A stretch of DNA of 64,000 bases from Falsiroseomonas sp051860665 (GTDB lineage: Bacteria; Pseudomonadota; Alphaproteobacteria; Acetobacterales; Acetobacteraceae). Location: contig NZ_JBHYDM010000002.1 in NCBI RefSeq assembly GCF_051860665.1, positions 248,001-312,000 of the forward strand, written 5' to 3'. Shown here piece after piece: positions 1-8,755 of the stretch (position 1 is its first letter; the number at the start of each line of letters is the position of its first letter). The translations under genes and the position numbers were made by a program. The notes below the pieces were generated by a model. It searched no databases. It was not told the origin of the DNA and saw only the letters and a list, made by a program, of their open reading frames with translations.

Positions 1-1439
1 TGGCGGCTGATCTCCTGCACGGAGCTCGCCAGCTCCTCCGCCGCAGCCGAGACGGACTGCACATTGGAATCGGCCAGCCCCGCGCTGCTGGCCACCTGCT
101 GGCTCTGGTCGTCCACCTGGCGCGCGCCCTGGCTCATGCCGCGCGCCGTCTGCTCCAGGGTGGAGGAGGCGTCGGAGACGGTGCGCACCAGCGTGCCGAT
201 CGTCTCCTGGAAGCCGCGCACATGGCCGGCAACCCGCAGCGCACGTTCCTCCCGCGCCCTTGCCTCGGCCTCCTGCTGCTGTTGCAGGCGGCGGCCCTCG
301 GCCAGGCTCTCGCGCATCTGCTGCGCCGAGCGTGCGATAAGGCCCAGCGCGTCCTTCCGGTCCACGCCGGGGATGGCGACATCGAAGCGGCCCTCGCCGA
401 GCGCGCGCAGGCTCTCGCCCATCTCGCCGACGATGCGGGAGACGATGCGCAGGATCTGCCGCGTCACCAGCAACAGCACGGCCAGGATGGCGCCGAGGCC
501 GGCGATCAGCAGCAGGGCCTGCTGCTGGGCATCCTCGCGCCGCTCCGCCACCGCCTCGGCCAGCTCCCGCTGCCCGGCGGCGATGATCTCGCTATAGGCA
601 TCCGTCTGCGCGGAGAAGCCCGCCATCCAGTTGGCGGCGGGGATGCTGGTGCCCTGGTCCGCCTGCATCGCCGCGCGCTGCGCAAGCAGGCCGGCGCGGG
701 CCGGCGTGGCATCGAAGGCGGCGAGGCGGGCGTTCAGCGCCGGGGAGCCGAGGCTGCCCACCCGCTCGCGATAGACGTCCTGCATCACCAGCCCGCGCCG
801 GAACAGCGCCACGGCCGGCGGCGGGGGCGTGGCTGAGCCGAGCATCCGCAGCCCGCCGCCACGCTCCATCATATTGGCATTGTGCAGGTTCAGCAGGGCG
901 TGGATGGCCAGGCCGATCCGCACCAGCTCGCCATCCTGCGTGGCGATGGCGATCTGCCCGGCCAGGGCCAGGGCGGTTTCGGAAATGGGGACGAAGAGCG
1001 CCGCGGAATCGGTGGGACCGACCGTCCGTGCGGCCAGGCCGCGGCGGAATTCGGCGATGCGGGGTTCCTGGCCCAGGATGCGCCCGATCAGCTCCCGTGC
1101 CACGGGCGAGAGGTTCGGCAGCGCGGCGGCGCGGGCGCGCAGCTCGGCCATGGCGGCATCGGTCTCCCGCGCCGCGGCGGCATTGGTCGCGATCGCCTCC
1201 GGCGTGCCCTGCTGCAGGACCGGCAGCGAGCTCGTTGCCTCGATCGGCAGGCTGGCCAGGACGCGGGTCGTGCTGCTGCTCAGCGCCTCCAGCCGCAGCA
1301 TGCGGTCGGTCTCCCGCCACACGGCATAGACGCGCTCCGCCTGTGGGGCCGCCATGGCGAGCACGCTCACCAGGGACAGCGCGGCCAGGAGGTAGAGCAG
1401 CGCCGTCAGACTCATCCTGCGCATCGTGGCATCCAGCAT
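1..1439 (-). CDS. Methyl-accepting chemotaxis protein (3' end off window)
   Basis: The product is a membrane chemoreceptor that would signal to CheA/CheW. The start is chosen at an ATG ending at 1439; in-frame ATGs at 1424 and 1415 are alternatives. A membrane segment follows the N-terminus. A periplasmic region of roughly 280 residues comes next, then a second membrane segment near residue 310, a HAMP-like region, and the beginning of the signalling coiled coil, including a segment reading NVQSVSAAAEELASSVQEIS. The periplasmic part is helical, with an MERGGG-type motif that recalls NIT (nitrate/nitrite) sensor domains; this is a tentative reading. The gene runs off the left edge, so the signalling tip and C-terminus are not seen. 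It lies 46 bp downstream of ispDF on the same strand. Confidence 0.9.
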   Translation of the reverse strand, partial: MLDATMRRMSLTALLYLLAALSLVSVLAMAAPQAERVYAVWRETDRMLRLEALSSSTTRVLASLPIEATSSLPVLQQGTPEAIATNAAAARETDAAMAELRARAAALPNLSPVARELIGRILGQEPRIAEFRRGLAARTVGPTDSAALFVPISETALALAGQIAIATQDGELVRIGLAIHALLNLHNANMMERGGGLRMLGSATPPPPAVALFRRGLVMQDVYRERVGSLGSPALNARLAAFDATPARAGLLAQRAAMQADQGTSIPAANWMAGFSAQTDAYSEIIAAGQRELAEAVAERREDAQQQALLLIAGLGAILAVLLLVTRQILRIVSRIVGEMGESLRALGEGRFDVAIPGVDRKDALGLIARSAQQMRESLAEGRRLQQQQEAEARAREERALRVAGHVRGFQETIGTLVRTVSDASSTLEQTARGMSQGARQVDDQSQQVASSAGLADSNVQSVSAAAEELASSVQEISR

Positions 1440-1485
1440 CGCGGTGGGACCGCAGGATGCGCCGGCACGCCTTAACCGCGGGTTG

Positions 1486-2631
1486 TCAGCCCGGCAGCAG
1501 CAGGCAGACCGCCGCCTGCGCCGCGATGCCCTCGCCGCGGCCGGGGAAGCCCAGCCGCTCGGTGGTGGTCGCCTTCACCGAAATGCGGTCGAGCGGCGCG
1601 CCGAGCAGCGTGGCCAGCCTTTCGCGCATGGCGGTCGCATGCGGGGTGATCTTCGGCCGCTCGCAGATCAGCGTGACATCGGCATTGGCCAGCGTTCCGC
1701 CGCGGGCGGCGATGCGGCCGGCGGCATGCCGCAGGAAGCGGGCGCTGTCGGCGTCCTTGTACTGGTTGTCGGAGGGCGGGAACCAGCGACCGATATCGCC
1801 CTCCGCCAGCGCGCCATAGATGGCGTCGCAGAGCGCATGCAGGCCGACATCGGCATCCGAATGGCCATCCAGGCCCATCGGCCCGGGAATGGTGACGCCA
1901 CACAGCACCATGGGGCGGCCCTCGACCAGGCGATGCACGTCGAAGCCGGTGCCGATGCGGGGGATCATGGGTGTCGTCAGGGCCGCCTCCATCCGGGCCA
2001 GGTCCTCCGGCCAGGTGATCTTGATGTTCTGTTCGTGCCCCGGCACCAGGGCCACCGCCAGCCCGGCGGCTTCCAGCAGCTGGGCATCGTCGGTGGCCTC
2101 CGCCGTGCTGGCGCGATGCGCCTCCAGCAGGGCGATGAACCGAAAAGCCTGTGGGGTCTGGGCGCGGAACAGGCCGGCGCGGGGCACCGTCTCCGCGATC
2201 ATCCCTGCGGCGCCGCGCTTCAGCGTATCGGTCACCGGCTGGGCGGGGATGGCGCCGGGGTGGTCGGCGAGGGACGCGCGCAGGGCGGCGATGGTGCCGG
2301 GCGGCACCACCGGGCGGGCCGCGTCATGCACCAGGACGAACTCCGGCGGGTTGGCGGCCAGCACCTCCAGCCCCGCCCGGACGCTGGCCTGGCGGGTGGC
2401 GCCGCCGGCCACGGGCGGCAGGCAGGGCAGGCCCTGGAGCATCGCCGCCACCGTCGCGCGCTGATCGGGCGCGCAGACGGGCAGCAGGGCGTCCACACCG
2501 GCGTCTCGGAGAAGCGCCTCCGCCGCATGACGCAGCACGGGGCGGCCGGCGAGGTCCAGGTACTGCTTCGGCCGGTCGGCACCGAAGCGGCTGCCGCTGC
2601 CGGCGGCCATCAGGAGGGCGATGCAGGTCAT
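1486..2631 (-). CDS. ispDF: Bifunctional IspD/IspF isoprenoid enzyme
   Basis: This 381-residue fusion catalyses two steps of the MEP isoprenoid pathway. The N-terminal IspD half (about 1-218) is the 2-C-methyl-D-erythritol 4-phosphate cytidylyltransferase, with the nucleotide-binding start ALLMAAGSGSRFGADRPKQY. The C-terminal IspF half (from about residue 220) is the 2,4-cyclodiphosphate synthase, with the metal-binding GTGFDVHRL segment and DGHSDADV. The intervening kinase step (IspE) is not encoded here. Such fusions are common in alphaproteobacteria, so this is a normal architecture. The gene is divergent from dusB across about 140 bp, which should hold both promoters. Confidence 0.97.
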   Translation of the reverse strand: MTCIALLMAAGSGSRFGADRPKQYLDLAGRPVLRHAAEALLRDAGVDALLPVCAPDQRATVAAMLQGLPCLPPVAGGATRQASVRAGLEVLAANPPEFVLVHDAARPVVPPGTIAALRASLADHPGAIPAQPVTDTLKRGAAGMIAETVPRAGLFRAQTPQAFRFIALLEAHRASTAEATDDAQLLEAAGLAVALVPGHEQNIKITWPEDLARMEAALTTPMIPRIGTGFDVHRLVEGRPMVLCGVTIPGPMGLDGHSDADVGLHALCDAIYGALAEGDIGRWFPPSDNQYKDADSARFLRHAAGRIAARGGTLANADVTLICERPKITPHATAMRERLATLLGAPLDRISVKATTTERLGFPGRGEGIAAQAAVCLLLPG

Positions 2632-2772
2632 GCACCCAGGCTAGCCGAGCGCCGCGGATCGGCCCAGGGCGGGGCGGTGAGGGAAGGGGTTGCCGGATAA
2701 AGCGGCAGAGCCCCTTGGCGCCGCATGCTTCGCATTGCCGAAAGGCGAGGCCAGCCCTATCTTGCCCAAATC

Positions 2773-3807
2773 ATGAGCATCACCGCGACTGCCCCCGTTC
2801 CCCGACTGCGCCCGATCGACCTCGGCGGCGCCGTGATCGAAACGCCGGTGATCCTGGCGCCGATGTCCGGCGTGACCGACCTGCCCTTCCGCCGCCTGGC
2901 CCGCGCCCAGGGTACCGGCCTGGTGGTGAGCGAGATGATCGCCTCCAACGCCATGGTGCGGGAGAATCGGACCACGCTGAAAATGGCGGAAGTGGATGGG
3001 GAAGGGGCCTCCGTCCAGCTCGCCGGCTGCGATCCGCAGGTGATGGCCGAGGCCGCGAAGCTGGTGGTGCAGCACGGCGCGGCCATCGTCGACATCAACT
3101 TCGGCTGCCCGGTGAAGAAGGTCGCGCTCGGCCAATCCGCCGGCTCCGCCCTGATGCGGGACGAGATCGGCGCGGCGCGGATCCTGGAGGCGGTGGTGAA
3201 GGCCGTCCCGGTGCCCGTCACGCTGAAGATGCGCATGGGCTGGGACCACCAGTCGCTGAACGCGCCGAAGCTCGCCCGCATCGCGCAGGAGAGCGGCATC
3301 CGCATGGTGACGGTGCATGGCCGCACCCGGCAGATGTTCTACAACGGCACCGCCGACTGGGCCTTCGTCGCCCAGGTGAAGGCGGCGGTCGACCTGCCCG
3401 TCATCGTCAATGGCGACATCCTGAGCCCGGAGGATGCGGCGGAGGCGCTGCGCCAGTCCGGCGCCGATGGGGTGATGATCGGCCGCGGCTGCTATGGCCG
3501 CCCCTGGCTGCCGCGCCGCGTCGCCACCTTCCTGCAGACCGGCGTGCTGGAGCCGGAGCCGGACATCGCCCTGCAATATGCGACGCTGCTGACGCATTAC
3601 CACGCCATGCTGGAACACCATGGGCGGGATCCGGGCATGCGCCTGGCCCGTAAGCATATATCCTGGTATTCCAAGGGTCTGCACGGCTCGGCTGAATTCC
3701 GGTCAGAGGTGATGCGCACGGATTCGGTGGAAGCCGTGCTGGAGTTGATCGACCGCTTCTACCTGCCGCTGATGGAGCGCGGGGCCGAGGAGCGGCTGGC
3801 CGCATGA
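2773..3807 (+). CDS. dusB: tRNA-dihydrouridine synthase (NifR3/DusB family)
   Basis: This is an FMN enzyme that reduces uridine to dihydrouridine in tRNA. The predicted 344-residue protein has the TIM-barrel start ILAPMSGVTDLPFRRLAR, the catalytic-cysteine motif NFGCPVKKV, and the phosphate-binding NGDILSPEDA and GVMIGRGCYGRPW segments. The ATG at 2773 (MSITATAPV) is preferred over an in-frame ATG at 2725 because it gives a normal-length N-terminus. Its stop overlaps the ntrB start by four bases. The dusB(nifR3)-ntrB-ntrC arrangement is classical in alphaproteobacteria and suggests co-transcription with the nitrogen regulators. Confidence 0.95.
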   Translation: MSITATAPVPRLRPIDLGGAVIETPVILAPMSGVTDLPFRRLARAQGTGLVVSEMIASNAMVRENRTTLKMAEVDGEGASVQLAGCDPQVMAEAAKLVVQHGAAIVDINFGCPVKKVALGQSAGSALMRDEIGAARILEAVVKAVPVPVTLKMRMGWDHQSLNAPKLARIAQESGIRMVTVHGRTRQMFYNGTADWAFVAQVKAAVDLPVIVNGDILSPEDAAEALRQSGADGVMIGRGCYGRPWLPRRVATFLQTGVLEPEPDIALQYATLLTHYHAMLEHHGRDPGMRLARKHISWYSKGLHGSAEFRSEVMRTDSVEAVLELIDRFYLPLMERGAEERLAA

Positions 3808-4958
3808 GGTCCACCGCCCTGACGCGCGCCGCCCGCGCCCTGCGGCTGCCGATGCCGGCGGCCGCGCCCCTGCCGCCCGATTCCATCGCCGTGCTCGGCG
3901 CCCTGCCGATCGCCGCCGTGGTGCTGGATGCCGAGGACCGCTTCCGCTTCGCCAATCCCGCGGCGGAGCTGTTCTTCCAGCATTCCGCCGCCTCCCTGCG
4001 CAGCTACGCGCTGGGTGACCTGCTGCCGGCCGACCACCGGCTGTTTGCCATGCTGGCGCAGATCCGGGCGCATGATGCGCCGGTCTCCGACCACGACCTG
4101 GCGCTGGAAAGCCCGCGTCTCCGCCGGCTCGGCGTCGCCGCCCATGGGGCGCCGCTGCCGGAAATGCCGGGCGGGGTGGTGCTGACGCTGCAGGATGGCT
4201 CCACCGCGCAGATGCTGGACCGGCAGCTGAATTTTCGCGGCGCCGCGCGCAGCGCCTCGGCCATGGCGGCAATGCTCGCCCATGAGGTGAAGAACCCGCT
4301 CTCCGGCATCCGCGGCGCCGCCCAGCTTCTGGAACAGGGCGCCAGCGAGGGCGACCGGGAGCTGTGCCAGCTGATCCAGGACGAGGTGGACCGCATCCGC
4401 AACCTGGTGGAGCGGATGGACATGTTCTCCGACCGCCCGGTGGAGCAGGCGGAGGTGAATATCCATGAGGTGCTGGACCACGTCCGCCGCATCGCGCTGT
4501 CGGGCTTCGCGGCGCATCTGAAGATCCACCAGGACTATGACCCCTCCCTGCCGCCGGTCTGGGGCAATCGGGACCTGCTGATCCAGATCCTGCTGAATCT
4601 GGTGAAGAACGCAGCAGAAGCCGTTGATTCGCGTGATGGCGAGATCTGGCTCGGCACCGCCTACCACCATGGCGTCCGCATTGCCGTGCCGGGCAGCCAG
4701 GAACGCGTGGACCTGCCGCTGCAGGTGGTGGTGCGGGACAATGGGCCGGGCATTCCGGATGCCGTCCGCGCCACCCTCTTCGAGCCCTTCGTCACCACCA
4801 AGCGGGGCGGGCAGGGTCTGGGCCTCGCGCTCGTCGCCAAGCTGGTGGCCGACCAGGGCGCGCTGATCGAATGCGACACGCGCCCGGGCCGCACCGCCTT
4901 TCGCCTTTCGCTCCCCGTGCCGCCCCCCAACCCCCGCCGATCCGGAGTTGCCGCATGA
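3804..4958 (+). CDS. ntrB: Nitrogen regulation sensor histidine kinase NtrB
   Basis: NtrB is a cytoplasmic kinase/phosphatase that relays nitrogen status (via PII proteins) to NtrC. The 384-residue protein lacks membrane segments. It carries a PAS domain in its first ~130 residues, the phospho-acceptor H-box AMLAHEVKNPLSGIRGAAQL, an N-box (LNLVKNAAEAV) and ATP-lid motifs (DNGPGIP and GGQGLGLALV). It starts within the dusB stop (ATGA overlap), and its stop overlaps the ntrC start, so translation of the three genes is probably coupled. Confidence 0.96.
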   Translation: MRSTALTRAARALRLPMPAAAPLPPDSIAVLGALPIAAVVLDAEDRFRFANPAAELFFQHSAASLRSYALGDLLPADHRLFAMLAQIRAHDAPVSDHDLALESPRLRRLGVAAHGAPLPEMPGGVVLTLQDGSTAQMLDRQLNFRGAARSASAMAAMLAHEVKNPLSGIRGAAQLLEQGASEGDRELCQLIQDEVDRIRNLVERMDMFSDRPVEQAEVNIHEVLDHVRRIALSGFAAHLKIHQDYDPSLPPVWGNRDLLIQILLNLVKNAAEAVDSRDGEIWLGTAYHHGVRIAVPGSQERVDLPLQVVVRDNGPGIPDAVRATLFEPFVTTKRGGQGLGLALVAKLVADQGALIECDTRPGRTAFRLSLPVPPPNPRRSGVAA

Positions 4959-6415
4959 GTGACGCTGCCGCGGTCTCCGCCACCACCCGCACCATCCTGA
5001 TCGCGGATGACGATCGGGCCATCAGAACCGTTCTGTCCCAGGCCCTTGGCAGGTCCGGCTACCACGTGCGCGCAACCTCCTCCGCCGCCACCCTCTGGCG
5101 CTGGGTGGAGGATGGCGAGGGCGACCTGGTGATCACCGACGTGATCATGCCGGACGAGAATGGGCTGGACCTGGTGCCGCGCATCCGCCGCGTGCGGCCG
5201 GATCTGCGGGTCGTGGTGATGTCGGCGCAATCCACCTTCTCGACCGCGCTGAAGGCGACCCAACGCGGTGCCTTCGACTATCTGCCCAAGCCCTTCGATC
5301 TGAAGGAATTGCTGGCCGTGGTGGGCCGCGCCTTGGCGGCGCCGACGCAGCCCTCGGAGGTGGAGGCGGAGGAGACGGAGGAAAGGCTGCCGCTGGTCGG
5401 CCGCTCCGCCGCCATGCAGGAGATCTACCGGACGGTCGCCCGCCTCACCACCACCGACCTCACCGTGATGATCACGGGCGAGAGCGGCACGGGGAAGGAG
5501 CTGGTGGCGCGCGCGCTGCACGATTACGGCCGCCGCCGCAGCGGGCCCTTCGTCGCCATCAACATGGCGGCGATCCCGCGCGAGCTGATCGAGTCGGAGC
5601 TCTTCGGCCATGAGCGCGGCGCCTTCACCGGCGCGCTGAACCGCGGCGTCGGCCGCTTCGAACAGGCCGCCGGCGGCACGCTGTTCCTGGACGAGATCGG
5701 CGACATGCCGCCGGAGGCGCAGACCCGGCTGCTGCGCGTCCTCCAGGAAGGCGAATTCACCACGGTCGGCGGTCGCCAGCCGATCAAGGCCAATGTCCGC
5801 ATCGTCGCCGCCACCCATCGCGACCTGCGGCAATCCATCCGCGGCGGCATGTTCCGCGAGGACCTGTTCTACCGCCTGAACGTGGTGCCCATCCGCCTGC
5901 CGCCGCTGCGCGAAAGGCTGGAGGATATCCCCCTGCTGGCCCGCCATTTCCTGGAACGCGCTCGCGCCGCTGGCCTGCCCCAGAAGCAGCTCGACCAGGG
6001 CGCCCTGGACCGCCTCAAGCAGCACGCCTGGCCAGGCAATGCGCGCGAACTCGAAAACCTGATGCGCCGCATGGCGGCGCTCTATCCGCAGGAGATCATC
6101 GGCGCCGATGCCGTGGGCGCCGAGCTGGCGGAAGCCGCCGCCCCGCCCGAGGAAGGCCCGCGCGCGCCCGAAACCCTGGAACAGGCGGTGGAGCGGCACC
6201 TGGCCGGCTTCATGTCCGCCCACAAGGACGGCATGCCGATCCGCGACCTGTACGACCGCGTGCTGGCGGAGGTGGAGCGGCCACTGCTGAAGCTGGCGCT
6301 GTCGGCCACCCGCGGCAACCAGATCAAGGCCGCCGCCATGCTGGGGCTGAACCGCAATACGCTGCGCAAGAAGCTGCGGGAGCTGGACCTGCCGGTGGTG
6401 CGGGGCCTGCCCTGA
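4955..6415 (+). CDS. ntrC: Nitrogen regulator NtrC, sigma-54 activator
   Basis: NtrC is the phosphorylated enhancer-binding activator of nitrogen-assimilation genes. The 486-residue protein has three domains. The receiver starts IADDDRAIRT, with the likely phospho-Asp in ITDVIMP. The AAA+ domain has Walker A GESGTGKE, the sigma-54 contact loop GAFTGA and Walker B GGTLFLDEIGDMP. The C-terminal Fis-type helix-turn-helix is near AAAMLGLNRNTLRKKL. The start at 4955 overlaps the ntrB stop and opens directly on the receiver domain; a longer start at 4871 would add proline-rich filler. About 60 bp separate it from ntrY. Confidence 0.96.
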   Translation: MSDAAAVSATTRTILIADDDRAIRTVLSQALGRSGYHVRATSSAATLWRWVEDGEGDLVITDVIMPDENGLDLVPRIRRVRPDLRVVVMSAQSTFSTALKATQRGAFDYLPKPFDLKELLAVVGRALAAPTQPSEVEAEETEERLPLVGRSAAMQEIYRTVARLTTTDLTVMITGESGTGKELVARALHDYGRRRSGPFVAINMAAIPRELIESELFGHERGAFTGALNRGVGRFEQAAGGTLFLDEIGDMPPEAQTRLLRVLQEGEFTTVGGRQPIKANVRIVAATHRDLRQSIRGGMFREDLFYRLNVVPIRLPPLRERLEDIPLLARHFLERARAAGLPQKQLDQGALDRLKQHAWPGNARELENLMRRMAALYPQEIIGADAVGAELAEAAAPPEEGPRAPETLEQAVERHLAGFMSAHKDGMPIRDLYDRVLAEVERPLLKLALSATRGNQIKAAAMLGLNRNTLRKKLRELDLPVVRGLP

Positions 6416-6476
6416 TCGCGCCGGGCGGGGGGGCACCCTTCGCCTCGCGCCCCGGCTCGGGCATAAGGGGCCGGGC

Positions 6477-8753
6477 ATGACCGCCACCTTCACCCGACGC
6501 CTGAGCGATATCCTGCTCGGCCGCGCCACCACGCTGGGCCTGGCGATCACCGCCGTGCTGCTCGGCGTGGCCACCTTCGTGCTGCTGGCCGGCGGCAGCC
6601 CCTTCGGGCCGACCAGCCCGGGGCAGATCGTCGCCGTGGTGCTCTGCAATGCCGGCGTGCTGCTGCTGCTGGCGGGCTCGCTCGCCTCCCGCCTCGTCCG
6701 CGTCTGGGCGGAACGGCGCCGCGGCAGCGCGGGCGCCAGGCTGCATGTGCGGCTGGTGCTGCTGTTCGGAGGGGTCGCCGTGGTGCCGGCCCTGATCGTC
6801 GCCGCCTTCGCCGCCGTCTTCTTCAACCTCGGCATCCAGGCCTGGTTCAGCGACCGGGTGCGCTCGACCTTGGAGGCCTCGCTGGTCGCCTCCCGCGCCT
6901 GGATGGACCAGCACCGGGACGAGATCCGGGTCGATGCGCTGGCCATGGCGGCCGACCTGAACCGCGCCGCCCAGGTCTTCCTGCCCGACAATATGCCGGC
7001 CTTCGAGCGGCTGCTGGCGACCCAGACCTCGATTCGCGGCCTGACCGAGGCGGTGGTCTTCGAACCCACGCTCGGCCGCGTGGTGGCCGCCGCCGGCTTC
7101 ACCCCCGGCGCGATGATCGAGCCGCCGCCCGGCTGGGCCCTGGAACAGGTCCGCCAGGGGGAGGTCGCCGTGGTGCCGGGCGAATCGGATGCGCGGGTGC
7201 GCGCCGTGACCAACCTCGACATCCCGCCCGGCCTGCTGCTGCTGATCGGGCGGCCGCTGGATGGCAGCGTGCTGGACCATATGCGGACCACGGAACTGGC
7301 GTTTCAGGAATACGACCAGCTGGACCGCAACCGCGGCAGCCTGCAGATCACGTTTGCTCTCATTTTCGCCTGCGCGGCCTTGCTCGTGCTGCTGGCAGCG
7401 GTGCTCGTCGGCCTCGTTTTCGCCAATCAGATGGCCCGGCCGATCTCGCGCCTGATCACCGCCGCCGAGCGGGTGAGGGCCGGCGACCTGGCCACGCGGG
7501 TGGAGGAGGGGACGCAGGATGACGAGCTCGCCAGCCTCTCCCGCGCCTTCAATCGCATGACCAGCCAGCTTTCGGCCCAGCGCGGCGAGCTGATGGAGGC
7601 CTATCGCCAGATCGACGAGCGGCGGCGTTTTACCGAAACGGTGCTCTCCGGGGTTTCCGCAGGCGTGGTGGGGCTGGATGCGGAAGGCCGCATCAACCTG
7701 CCGAACCGCACCGCCAGCGAATTGCTGGGCGTGGACCTGGAGGCGGCCATCGGCCTGCCGCTGGCCGGCGTCGCCCCCGAATTCGCCGCCCTGGTGGCGG
7801 AGGCGCGCGGCCAGCCGGACCGGGTGCGCACGGCCGAGATCCCGATCGGCCCGCCCTCACATCGGCGCAGCCTGATCGCCCGCATCGGCGCCGAGGGCCA
7901 GCCCGGCCGCGTCGCCGGCTTCGTGCTGACCTTCGACGACATCACCGAGCTGCAATCCGCCCAGCGCAAGGCCGCCTGGTCCGACGTCGCGCGGCGCATC
8001 GCGCATGAGATCAAGAACCCGCTGACCCCGATCATGCTCTCCGCCGAGCGGCTGAAGCGCAAATATCTCAAGGAGATCGGCAGCGATCCCGAGACCTTCC
8101 GGACGCTGACCGACACCATCGTGCGCCAGGTCGGCGATATCGGCCGGATGGTGGACGAATTTTCGGCTTTCGCCCGGATGCCGCAGCCCGTCATACGCCC
8201 CGAAAGGCTGGACCAGGTGGTGCGGGAGGCGCTGGTGCTGCAGCAGGGCGCGCATCCGGATATCCGCTACGAGACGGGATTCCCCGAGGATCTGCCGCTG
8301 CTGCCGATGGACCGCCGGCTGATCGGCCAGGCGCTGACCAATCTGCTGCAGAACGCCGCCGATGCGGTGACCTCCGCCCCGCGCGAGGAAGGCGAGCAGG
8401 GCCGGATCGGCCTGCGGGTGGAGCCGGTGGCGGAAGGTTTCGCGGTGGTGGTCGAGGATAACGGCATTGGATTGCCGGATGGCGAGGAGCGTGCGCGGCT
8501 GACCGAACCCTATGTGACCCACAAGGCGAAAGGCACCGGCCTCGGCCTTGCCATCGTCAAGAAGATCATGGAGGACCATGGGGGGCGCCTCGAACTCGAG
8601 GATCGTCCCGATGGTCCTGGCGCCCGGGCCCTGCTGATTCTTCCGCGGGTCGCGCCGAGGGATGCAAAGGACTCGGGACCGCTTCAGGTAAAAGAGCGCG
8701 AGGAACCGCCGGGCGTGGGCGCAACCCTTGGGCGCGGCGATGGGGCAGGCTGA
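6477..8753 (+). CDS. ntrY: Membrane sensor histidine kinase NtrY
   Basis: NtrY is the membrane partner of NtrX, linked in alphaproteobacteria to nitrogen and redox or envelope control. The 758-residue protein has hydrophobic segments near residues 20-40, 50-75 and 90-120, an extracytoplasmic region, and a further membrane helix near 290-315. These are followed by a HAMP domain, a PAS domain (about 385-490), the H-box RRIAHEIKNPLTPIMLSAER, and N- and G-boxes (NLLQNAADAV, DNGIGLP, GTGLGLAIVKKI). The stop is two bases from the ntrX start, so the two are co-translated. Confidence 0.95.
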   Translation: MTATFTRRLSDILLGRATTLGLAITAVLLGVATFVLLAGGSPFGPTSPGQIVAVVLCNAGVLLLLAGSLASRLVRVWAERRRGSAGARLHVRLVLLFGGVAVVPALIVAAFAAVFFNLGIQAWFSDRVRSTLEASLVASRAWMDQHRDEIRVDALAMAADLNRAAQVFLPDNMPAFERLLATQTSIRGLTEAVVFEPTLGRVVAAAGFTPGAMIEPPPGWALEQVRQGEVAVVPGESDARVRAVTNLDIPPGLLLLIGRPLDGSVLDHMRTTELAFQEYDQLDRNRGSLQITFALIFACAALLVLLAAVLVGLVFANQMARPISRLITAAERVRAGDLATRVEEGTQDDELASLSRAFNRMTSQLSAQRGELMEAYRQIDERRRFTETVLSGVSAGVVGLDAEGRINLPNRTASELLGVDLEAAIGLPLAGVAPEFAALVAEARGQPDRVRTAEIPIGPPSHRRSLIARIGAEGQPGRVAGFVLTFDDITELQSAQRKAAWSDVARRIAHEIKNPLTPIMLSAERLKRKYLKEIGSDPETFRTLTDTIVRQVGDIGRMVDEFSAFARMPQPVIRPERLDQVVREALVLQQGAHPDIRYETGFPEDLPLLPMDRRLIGQALTNLLQNAADAVTSAPREEGEQGRIGLRVEPVAEGFAVVVEDNGIGLPDGEERARLTEPYVTHKAKGTGLGLAIVKKIMEDHGGRLELEDRPDGPGARALLILPRVAPRDAKDSGPLQVKEREEPPGVGATLGRGDGAG

Positions 8754-8755
8754 TC